Assembly (NCBI GenBank): GCA_036388295.1
Contig: DASVSC010000247.1
Span: 1-23,926, forward strand
Source of the DNA: RYN-431 sp036388295
Lineage (GTDB): Bacteria > Planctomycetota > Phycisphaerae > Tepidisphaerales > Tepidisphaeraceae
Direction: 5' to 3'
DNA length: 23,926 nucleotides
Shown: piece after piece, positions 8,697-15,582 of the stretch
How the letters are laid out: each line of letters opens with the position of its first letter
Position numbering within the stretch: the first letter of the stretch is position 1
The notes under the pieces: generated by a model
What the model saw: only the letters and a program-made list of their open reading frames with translations
What the model was told of the DNA's origin: nothing
Database searches by the model: none
Made by a program: the position numbers and the translations under genes

Positions 8697-9511
8697 TGAA
8701 CCCGCTTGTGACGGCTCAACATCAATCGGTACCGCTGCCGCCGGCCCATATCGGCGAGCAGGGCCTGGACGGTGCGGCGGGTGAGGCGCAGATTGCCATC
8801 CGCCCCGGCACACCCGCCGATCTGCCGTTCATGGATGCCCTGCAGAAGAAGCACGGCAAGCAACGCGGCTTCATGAACCGCGCCACGCTCGAAGGCAAAA
8901 TTGCGGCGGGGCATGTGCTGGTGGCGCAAGTGAACGTGGATGGGGATCGGTGATTGTTGATTGTGGAATGTCGCGCTGCCCATTCAACTGGGCATGCACT
9001 GGAGCGATGAACTGCCGCGGCTGATCCCGACGGCAGCACCCGCGGACGGCGAAATCGACGGCGGCGAGGGCGGCGACGTCGCCCCACGGAAGCGGGCGAA
9101 GTCGCCGACGCGAACGAAGCGGGAAACGCCGCCGCCGCAACCTGTGATCACGGGCATTCGCAGCGGCGGGTTGCCTTGTCGCCGGACGTGTTCGCTCCGC
9201 CCAGCCCGCCGGCGCCGGTCGAGACCGCCCTGACGGCGAAGCCGGCGAAGCCAAAGCGCGTGAAGAAGGCTGCCCCCGATCTGGCGGCGAGAGCCCGCGA
9301 ATTACGCGATCGGTGGATGAAGGCGGACGGTCGTGGCGAGCGGGTCGCGTTACCCGCGGCGAAGTACGACATCGGGCGGTTGCTCCCGGGTCCGGCCTCG
9401 GTCGAGGGCGGATCGATGATGATCGAAAATGCCGCACTACCTAGGCATTTGAATCGCCAGTTTCCGGGCGACAATGACGGCGGCCACCAGATGCAGCTGC
9501 CCGCCGCGTAA
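8697..9511 (+). pseudogene. Broken GNAT-type N-acetyltransferase gene
   Basis: Three pieces read as one decayed gene. The first (8697-8953) gives a leader, then IAIRPGTPADLPFMDALQKK and LEGKIAAGHVLVAQ, which look like the first strands and helices of a GNAT acetyltransferase, and stops at TGA 8951. The same frame resumes at about 8961 with IQLGMHWSDELPRLIP and runs to ITGIRSGG. Homologous-looking sequence then moves to another frame near 9165-9175 (VALSPDVFAPPSPPAPV), goes on with KAAPDLAARARELRDRWMKA and AAKYDIGRLLPGP, and ends at the stop at 9509-9511. The acetyl-CoA-binding core expected between the first two pieces is absent, so an internal deletion and a one-base indel are inferred. The match to a planctomycete GNAT family with a long C-terminal tail is from memory. 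Confidence 0.6.
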
Positions 9512-9579
9512 GATGAGGCGGACATCAACTTCCCATAGGATGGACGGATGGCGATTCCGGAATCGAATTGGTGCCTACC

Positions 9580-10539
9580 ATGAGCCCCGCCATCTCGCCG
9601 ACCGTCTCTGTTCTTATTCCCTCGTGGCGACGGCCGGACGAATTGTCCGTTTGCCTTGCGGCGCTGTGCCAGCAAACGGTGCCGGCGACGCAGGTGGTCG
9701 TCGCCGTGCGAGACGACGATGACGTCACCCATGCTCACCTCGAGCAACTCGAGCGATCGCAGTCGGTGCCAGGCGGTTTCCAAAAGGTCACGGTCGGCAA
9801 GGTGCCGTTAACGGCGTCGATGAATGCGGGACTGGCGGTGACGACCGGCGACCTCGTGGCCCTTACCGATGATGATGCCGAGCCTCGGGCGGATTGGCTG
9901 GAGCGTTGCGCGGCCACACTCGCGGCACACCCGGACGTCGGCGGTGTAGGCGGGCGGGATTGGCAGCCGCACGAGCGATGGGATGAGCGACGAGTCGGCA
10001 CCGTCTCGTGGTTCGGGCGCGTCGTCGGTAACCACCATCTTGGGGCTGGGCCGGCCCGTGACGTTGATCTGCTCAAGGGCGTTAACGCCTGCTTCCGCGG
10101 GGAACTGGTACGGCGGATCGGATTCGACCTGAGGCTCCGCGGCCGGGGCAACGTGACTCACTGGGAGCTAAGCTTGTGCCTCGGCGTTCGGCGGGCGGGC
10201 TGGCGGCTGGTCTACGATCCGTCGATCGCGGTCGACCATCGGCCGGCGGTGCGGCATGATGGGGACGTGAACGCCCGCGGCGGCTTCGACGAGGGCAGCT
10301 TCATCGATTCGGTGCACAACGAGACGCTCGCGTTACTCGAGTACCTGCGGCCTTGGCAGCGGGTGGCATTCCTGACGTGGGCGGCGATGATCGGGACCGG
10401 TTCGACGCCGGGACTGGCCCAACTGGTGCGGGCGGTGGTGCGTGGAAAGACCGCCCATCTGCCGGCCCGGTGGCATGCGACCGTGAAAGGACGCACGGAC
10501 GGCTTTCAGACGTTCCACCGCGGCGAACAGGCATTATGA
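9580..10539 (+). CDS. Glycosyltransferase family 2
   Basis: The ATG at 9580 is preferred over a TTG four codons earlier (9568); neither has a convincing ribosome binding site. The 319-residue product shows VSVLIPSWRRPDELSVCLAA, VVVAVRDDDD at about 39-48, the ASMNAGLAVTTGDLVALTDD stretch with DDD at about 97-99, then ADWLERC and DLLKGVNACFRGELVRRIGF. The second half has WELSLCLGVRRAGWRLVYDP and a conserved VDHRP. This is the domain order of GT2 rhamnosyl/glucosyltransferase-like enzymes. The stop codon overlaps the next ATG (ATGA), so it is coupled to the membrane protein downstream. It is the first intact gene after the decayed stretch. Confidence 0.9.
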   Translation: MSPAISPTVSVLIPSWRRPDELSVCLAALCQQTVPATQVVVAVRDDDDVTHAHLEQLERSQSVPGGFQKVTVGKVPLTASMNAGLAVTTGDLVALTDDDAEPRADWLERCAATLAAHPDVGGVGGRDWQPHERWDERRVGTVSWFGRVVGNHHLGAGPARDVDLLKGVNACFRGELVRRIGFDLRLRGRGNVTHWELSLCLGVRRAGWRLVYDPSIAVDHRPAVRHDGDVNARGGFDEGSFIDSVHNETLALLEYLRPWQRVAFLTWAAMIGTGSTPGLAQLVRAVVRGKTAHLPARWHATVKGRTDGFQTFHRGEQAL

Positions 10540-12104
10540 CCGCATTCAACCCGGCCGAGCACCCCGACGATCCGACAGCAATCGGTGCCGACCGCTCTCG
10601 GGTGGGACCTGGCTTGCGTCCGAGTGCGCGATACCCGTCACGGCCGGGCCTGAAGCCCGTGTGCCCGACTTCGTCGATCACGGTGATGCTCTACACCGTG
10701 CTCGCGGCCGTGGGCGTGAGCGTCCTGGTCGGCCTGTACGCCTCAACGGCGCGGCCCGCCGCGACCGATCGCCTAGTGCTTTGTGCGACCGTGCTCGGGC
10801 CTGCGGCTGTGTTGGCGTTCCGGGGGTCTCCGCTGCTAGTGGATTACCTGCTGGTGACCGTCGCGATCAACCGCCTGTTGCGGCGGCTGCTCGACTGGGG
10901 CGAAGGGCGCTACGACACAACGTCGCTGATCAGCCTGCTGCCGCTCGCGATCGCGGCGTTGATGATGCTGACCATCCTGCAACGCTGGTCGTCGCTGCCC
11001 GCTTTCCTGCGCCGCACGGGCTGGTACTGGGTGGCCGCGATGGCGTACGGCACGGGGATCGGCGTTATCGGGTGGGGGTTGCCGGCGATCTACGGGTGCG
11101 CCGAGTATGTCACGCCGCTGATCGTGCTGTTCTATTGCGTGAGCCTCCGCCCCGCGGCTGGGCTTGTCCAACGATGGGCCACCGTGCTGGGCACGCTGGG
11201 CGTGTTGCTCGGCGTGTACGGCATCTACCAGTGGACCGACCCGCCGCCGTGGGACGCGCAGTGGGTGCTCTGGAGCGGCATGTTCAGCTCGATGGGCCCG
11301 CCGGTGGCGTATACGCTGTCGATTTGCTCGACACTCGAATCGCGCGGGCCGGCGGCGATGTTCTTCGCGGTGACGGCGGCGGCGTTGGTGGCGCTGCCTG
11401 CCCTGCGGAGCATGGGCGGAATATTCGTGGCGGCGGTGCCGGTCACCGGGTTACTGCTCACGCAGGCGCGGACCGGGCTGATCTATCTCGTGATTACGCT
11501 CGTCGCATCAGCCCTGTTCGCCCGGAACCGGGGCGGGGTCAAGATCATCTTTGGCCTGCTCGTCGTCGGCGGCGTCACTACATATCTGCTCGGACGGCAG
11601 GCACAGTCGAGCGCAATCTTCGACCGCGTTGGCACGCTGGGCAACCTGCAGGACGACGGCTCCGCCAACGGCCGCGTGGGCATCGCGACGATGGGCCTCC
11701 GAACGGTCGTGACCAACCCGCTGGGGTTTGGCTTCGGCTCGGGCGGCAACGCAATCAAGGCGGCCGCCGCGGGAACGGAAGGGACGGCAGTGGGTGACAA
11801 CGGATACCTGGAGATCCTCTCGATCTTGGGCGTGCCGGGGACGCTGCTGTACGGAATTGGCTTTGCGATGATTGGACGACAGCTTTGGCGACGCCGCAAC
11901 AACGCCACTGCGCTGGAACCCACGACGATCCTTGGATTAGGTCTGCTCGTCGCAGTGATCCCAACGACGATGGTCGCGAATCAACTGACGACTGCGCATG
12001 CTTCGTATATGTGGTTGTTGATGTCGCGACACCTGATGGTGCCGTCGCGAGGCCAAGGTAAACAAAAGTCGATCTTGACGGCATCGTCGCTAAACGATGC
12101 GTGA
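10536..12104 (+). CDS. O-antigen ligase / polymerase-like membrane protein (Wzy/WaaL type)
   Basis: The ATG at 10536 overlaps the previous stop and gives 522 residues; the frame extends further upstream only inside the preceding gene. After about 45 hydrophilic residues there are roughly ten to twelve hydrophobic segments, including ITVMLYTVLAAVGVSVLVG, LISLLPLAIAALMMLTIL, WATVLGTLGVLLGVYGIY and IIFGLLVVGGVTTYLLG. The family region (Wzy_C) is marked by LLLTQARTGLIYLVIT, a loop with FGSGGNAIK and a late DNGYLEILSILGVPGTLLYG. The basic residue in QARTG is the type of Arg that contacts undecaprenyl pyrophosphate in these proteins. It may polymerise repeat units (Wzy) or ligate the glycan to an acceptor (WaaL); sequence alone does not decide. 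An ABC exporter in the same locus makes ligase somewhat more likely. Confidence 0.85.
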   Translation: MTAFNPAEHPDDPTAIGADRSRVGPGLRPSARYPSRPGLKPVCPTSSITVMLYTVLAAVGVSVLVGLYASTARPAATDRLVLCATVLGPAAVLAFRGSPLLVDYLLVTVAINRLLRRLLDWGEGRYDTTSLISLLPLAIAALMMLTILQRWSSLPAFLRRTGWYWVAAMAYGTGIGVIGWGLPAIYGCAEYVTPLIVLFYCVSLRPAAGLVQRWATVLGTLGVLLGVYGIYQWTDPPPWDAQWVLWSGMFSSMGPPVAYTLSICSTLESRGPAAMFFAVTAAALVALPALRSMGGIFVAAVPVTGLLLTQARTGLIYLVITLVASALFARNRGGVKIIFGLLVVGGVTTYLLGRQAQSSAIFDRVGTLGNLQDDGSANGRVGIATMGLRTVVTNPLGFGFGSGGNAIKAAAAGTEGTAVGDNGYLEILSILGVPGTLLYGIGFAMIGRQLWRRRNNATALEPTTILGLGLLVAVIPTTMVANQLTTAHASYMWLLMSRHLMVPSRGQGKQKSILTASSLNDA

Positions 12105-12254
12105 TGGAAGCAAGTCGCGTGACACGGCTTATAGTGATACAGATCTCATTTGCTGGGATCGCGTGCCCTGACACCGCTAAGGACATCGCCCGTATTTCGA
12201 AGCCTTGCCGACTCGTTCAACGGTCCGATAACCAACAACTTTTTTAGATTTCGC

Positions 12255-13526
12255 ATGCAGTTCCTCAAGCTACCAGTCATCTATCTCGTGCCGGCAATTC
12301 ACCGGGGTGGCGGCATGGAACGCGCTGCGTTTGAAGTGCTCGATCGGATTCGCCTCCATCGGCCCGTGGTCGCGATCGGACGCGAATGCACGTTGAGCGG
12401 CGTTCGGCACATTCCGGTGTCCACTCTACGTCGTCCTGCGATCCTTTCCGTCGCCGTCTTCAGGCGGCGGGCCCGCAAGGCAGCACGTCGGGTTCGCGCG
12501 CAGTCCGGGGCGGGGCACTCGACGGGAATCGGCGCATCCGGCGGCCCCGTGGCCGTTACCGTCGCTCAGTATTGCCAAGAGGCATACCGGCGACGCGTGG
12601 GGGTGGTCCGCGGGCGCGGTGTCTTGCACACGTGGTACCACCGCTTGACCCTTTCACGATTCTGTGCCGAAGAGCGAGCGGTTTATCGAAGCCCCGAGCT
12701 CCAGCGTGTGATTGCCGTCAGTCGCGGCGTCGGGCGGGAACTCATCGAATGCTACGGCGTCGACCCCGCGATCGTGCGGTACATCCCGAACGGCGTGGAT
12801 CTCGCGACGTTTCGGCCGCTGCCCGGCGGGAGCGACGCCAAGGCCACGCTGCGGGGTGAACTCGGCCTGCCGACCGACGGCTTGCTCGCCTGCTTCGTCG
12901 GCGGCGATTGGCGACGCAAAGGCCTGCGGCCGGCGATTGAATCGCTGCGTGATGCGACTGGTGTGCGCCTTGTCGTGGTGGGCGCGGGCGACCCAGCGGA
13001 GTTCGGCGCTATTGCCGCCGTGGCGGGAGTGGCGAACCGGGTTCACTTCGTAGGTAAACGGCCCGACCCGCACCGCTATCTTCAAGCGGCGGACGTCTAC
13101 TTGTTCCCGTCGTTGTACGAGGCTTTCTCGCTCTCCTGCATCGAGGCGGCCGCGTGCGGGCTGCCGCTGGTCGTGACGAAGATCAACGGGTCCGAGGAGC
13201 TCGTTGAAGAAGGTGTGAACGGGTTCTTTGTCGAGCACGACGCCGCGTCGGTCGCCACGCGATTACGCGAGCTGCGCGACGACGCGAGCCTACGCGAACG
13301 CATGGCAGCTCGATCGGCAGAGGTCGGACAGCAGTACGACTGGGACACGATCGCCGCCGCGCACGAGGCTGTATACGCCGAATTGGACCAAATTGTGGAT
13401 CAAAAGCTGCCGCTGAGCTGGCGACTCGCTTCCCGCTTATCGACGGGAAGTCACGATCATCCCGCACAGCGTGGGTCCGCCAATCGCCGCGACACTTGCG
13501 CAGCTCGCGGCCCCCACGTAGGCTGA
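12255..13526 (+). CDS. Glycosyltransferase family 4 (GT-B fold)
   Basis: The ATG at 12255 gives 423 residues and begins right before the first beta strand (LPVIYLVPAIHRGGGMERAA). The frame stays open back to a TTG at 12150 but that extension shows no conserved sequence. The N-terminal domain has the glycine-rich acceptor loop. The C-terminal domain carries VIAVSRGVGRELIECYGV, YIPNGVDLATFRPL, LLACFVGGDWRRKGLRPAI, then VHFVGKRPDPHRYLQAADVY and EAFSLSCIE, an intact EX7E motif at about residue 289. All are standard for retaining GT4 enzymes. The last 35 residues (after VYAELDQIV) are low in similarity to the family and may be a tail. About 150 bases without a gene separate it from the ligase-like gene. 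Confidence 0.88.
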   Translation: MQFLKLPVIYLVPAIHRGGGMERAAFEVLDRIRLHRPVVAIGRECTLSGVRHIPVSTLRRPAILSVAVFRRRARKAARRVRAQSGAGHSTGIGASGGPVAVTVAQYCQEAYRRRVGVVRGRGVLHTWYHRLTLSRFCAEERAVYRSPELQRVIAVSRGVGRELIECYGVDPAIVRYIPNGVDLATFRPLPGGSDAKATLRGELGLPTDGLLACFVGGDWRRKGLRPAIESLRDATGVRLVVVGAGDPAEFGAIAAVAGVANRVHFVGKRPDPHRYLQAADVYLFPSLYEAFSLSCIEAAACGLPLVVTKINGSEELVEEGVNGFFVEHDAASVATRLRELRDDASLRERMAARSAEVGQQYDWDTIAAAHEAVYAELDQIVDQKLPLSWRLASRLSTGSHDHPAQRGSANRRDTCAARGPHVG

Positions 13527-13629
13527 GAGGAGCGGGCAAGGCGCGGCACATCGTCGCTAACACATTTCGCCGGGCCCGTATCGCCCAACGGTGGCGGTGT
13601 ACTCTCAATTTGGATTCGGCGAATATCCT

Positions 13630-13635
13630 AAGGAG
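13630..13635 (+). promoter_or_regulatory. Ribosome binding site for the third FkbM gene
   Basis: AAGGAG ends seven bases before the ATG at 13643. It argues for that start rather than the upstream TTG at 13496 in the same frame. Confidence 0.6.
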
Positions 13636-13642
13636 CATTCTG

Positions 13643-14353
13643 ATGTCGTTGACGCGCGTTCACGGACACACCTTTTTTGACGAATGCATCCACGCCGATT
13701 CGACGGTGATCGACGCCGGTGCGAATCACGGAGGCTTCTCAGCTGCGATGCGTCAACGGTTCGGCTGCGAGCCTTGGGCTATTGAAGCTAACCCGACGCT
13801 AGCGCGCTCGCTGGAAGTTCAAACGGATCGAATTTTTCATGTCGCACTTGCGGGCCAATCAGGTCGGCTCCGTTTCCAGGTCAACGAGGCGGACGAGTGC
13901 TCACGGTTCTTGGCTGATAATGAATCAAGCGATCGCGCCGTCGAAGTTGAGGCGATCAGCCTCCAAGAGCTTCTCAATCGCGCAGCCATCGTGGGCCAAG
14001 TTGATTTACTGAAAATCGACATCGAGGGAGCAGAGACGCAGACGCTCCTGTCGGCGGACGTCGATTTGCTCCGCCGTTTTCGGCAGATCACGGTCGAGAT
14101 TCATGATTTCAACGATCTCGTTTCGCCCGCGCAGGTCGAACAGCTCAGTCACCACTTGGCCGCCGCCGGCTTCGACATCATCCGAGCCACCCACCGCTTC
14201 CACGACGATACCCTTTTCTTCCGGCGCGACGCCGTCGGTGTCAGCAAGCTGAAAGTTCTTTGGGCAAAGCATGTGATGCGCAATGTTTTTGGGATCGGCC
14301 GAATTCTTCGGCGGCGGATTAGTGCATTCTCTGGCTCCAAGGCCGGTCACTAA
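13643..14353 (+). CDS. FkbM-family SAM-dependent methyltransferase
   Basis: From the ATG with a strong ribosome binding site the product is 236 residues. The frame is open back to TTG 13496 (285 residues, overlapping the GT4 end by 31 bases), and the extra stretch FRRARIAQRWRCTLNLDSAN looks protein-like, so the longer form is a real alternative. Motif I is VIDAGANHGGFSAAM at about residues 22-36, followed by WAIEANPTLARSLE, the FkbM signature LLKIDIEGAETQTLLS and a late strand FRQITVEIHDFND. The N in AIEAN replaces the more usual P-containing turn, within the family's range. It is the last gene of the glycan locus on this strand and the third methyltransferase in it. Confidence 0.87.
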   Translation: MSLTRVHGHTFFDECIHADSTVIDAGANHGGFSAAMRQRFGCEPWAIEANPTLARSLEVQTDRIFHVALAGQSGRLRFQVNEADECSRFLADNESSDRAVEVEAISLQELLNRAAIVGQVDLLKIDIEGAETQTLLSADVDLLRRFRQITVEIHDFNDLVSPAQVEQLSHHLAAAGFDIIRATHRFHDDTLFFRRDAVGVSKLKVLWAKHVMRNVFGIGRILRRRISAFSGSKAGH

Positions 14354-14486
14354 GCGTCGCGTAGAGTCCATTTCCGCATGTCAGTGAGGCGCAGACGTGA
14401 CATGAACACACCTCAAGCGTAGTCAATAATTGGCGTCCTGACCGCCGCGATCAAGTCGCTGTGCGAGATCGCAGCGATTCATCTTT

Positions 14487-14921
14487 TCACCGCTCCGCCG
14501 TCAGCCCCGTCACGAACTCGCGCTGCAGCAGCATGAAAAGCGTGAGCGCCGGGACAATCGAGACAAACGTGCCCGTAATCAGGCCGTATTCGTGTGAGTA
14601 GGTGCCCTTCAGTTGTGTGATCGCGACGCAAAGCGGGAACTTCTTCGGGCTCTGCAGCACGATCTGCGGGCCGATGAAGTTGTTCCACGTGCCTAGAAAC
14701 GAGATGAGCAGGAACGCGCCGATCATCGGCCGCACGAATTGCGGCGCGAGCCAGAAGAAGATGCGGAACTCGCCGCAGCCATCGATACGGCCGGCCTCGA
14801 GCAGTTCATCGGGGATGCTGGAGATCATCGCTTGGAAGAAGAGCTTAACGCCGAACGCCGGCGCGATGGCTTGTAGGATGAGCGACGCGTACGAATCCAG
14901 CGGGGCCAGCCGGTAAAGCAA
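14487..14921 (-). pseudogene. 3' half of a carbohydrate ABC transporter permease (MalG type)
   Basis: The open frame covers 144 residues against about 270-300 for a complete MalG-type permease. It keeps the tail of transmembrane segment 3-4 (LDSYASLILQAIAPAFGVKL), the cytoplasmic EAA loop LLEAGRIDGCGEFRIFFWLA, which docks on the transporter ATPase, and the last two membrane segments (MIGAFLLISFLGTWNN and ITGTFVSIVPALTLFMLL), with a normal C-terminal end FVTGLTAER. Homology stops abruptly at its first residues near 14925, exactly where an IS5-like transposase fragment begins. The N-terminal membrane segments are therefore missing, and a working importer is unlikely. No partner permease, ATPase or sugar-binding protein is nearby. 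Confidence 0.8.
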
Positions 14922-14929
14922 TTGGTGCG

Positions 14930-15055
14930 AACACCTTGTCGAACTTGCCTATTCGGCCGGGCAGGTCCGCTCAGGGGATGCCGGTTTTGATTAAGAAGGC
15001 CACCGCGTTTACAAACAATCGGTTGTCGGCCCGCGGTGCGGCCGGGGTCAAGATC
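14930..15055 (-). pseudogene. Remnant of an IS5-like transposase N-terminal domain
   Basis: Read on the minus strand, one frame gives ADNRLFVNAVAFLIKTGIP, a stop codon (TGA), then ADLPGRIGKFDKVF. This matches the pattern DNR-FVNAV---L-TG-PWRDLP-RFGKW--V found near the N terminus of IS5-family transposases (DUF4096 region). The stop stands exactly where the conserved Trp (TGG) should be. Nothing of the catalytic DDE part can be found next to it. The fragment abuts the truncated permease, so it is probably the scar of the insertion that cut that gene. Confidence 0.55.
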
Positions 15056-15494
15056 GGCGATTGATGCGGCTGGTAGGCAGTTGATTCCGGTTAAATTTTT
15101 CATGCCGCTTTGCCCCAACTGGTGCAACGCCCTGCCGAGGTGCAGACGAATTCAATCACAGCTGGTCTCCCGGCCTCCACTGAAGATCTTTGTAAAAAGT
15201 CTTTCCCGTCGAAACGCGGCCCACCGGCCCACGGTAGTATTTTAGTGGCAGATCGCTCGCAGTTATAACAGGTGCCAGTAGCAGCAATTGAATGGGAGCC
15301 ACCAAACTTGGCAAGGCGATACATCGGGTACCGTTGCGTCTCGTAAATACTTGATGACGCCGAACTTCGTCCGGCATTGGCGACGCGAGCTTAGCCAGCG
15401 TCGTACGATGGCTCGATTGCAGCGGATGATTAACTTGTTGTAGCTCGACGCGATTGCTTGAGCGCCCACAACAGCAAAGCTCTCCCGAATAGTG
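15056..15494. other. Gene-free stretch in the mobile region
   Basis: About 440 bases lie between the IS5-like remnant and the palindromic site. Small open frames on both strands show no recognisable motif and frequent stops. I see no tRNA, no clear terminator and no direct repeats here. It may hold further decayed insertion-sequence DNA. Confidence 0.4.
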
Positions 15495-15536
15495 TTCGGC
15501 ATCCACGGCGATGGTGACGTCACCGTGGATGCCGAA
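15495..15536. repeat. 42-bp palindromic site next to the serine recombinase gene
   Basis: A perfect 14-bp inverted repeat (TTCGGCATCCACGG and its complement) is separated by 14 bases. The spacer region also holds a second perfect palindrome, GGTGACGTCACC (15513-15524), offset by about three bases from the centre of the outer repeat. It lies about 45 bases past the stop of the recombinase gene (minus strand). There is no T-run, so a simple terminator is not well supported. A recombinase binding or attachment site, or a protein operator, are possible readings. Confidence 0.6.
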
Positions 15537-15582
15537 GCCGTTAATGCAAGGAACCATCGGCACGGGCGGCTAGCTAGCCGGA

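Noticed and set aside
10661..11797. 378-codon open frame on the + strand in another frame of the ligase-like gene
   Set aside because: Arg/Gly/Ala-rich translation without membrane segments or motifs; the real frame gives a clear polytopic membrane protein.
12107..12135. TATAGT at 12130 as a promoter before the second GT4 gene
   Set aside because: No -35-like sequence at proper spacing; one hexamer alone is weak evidence.
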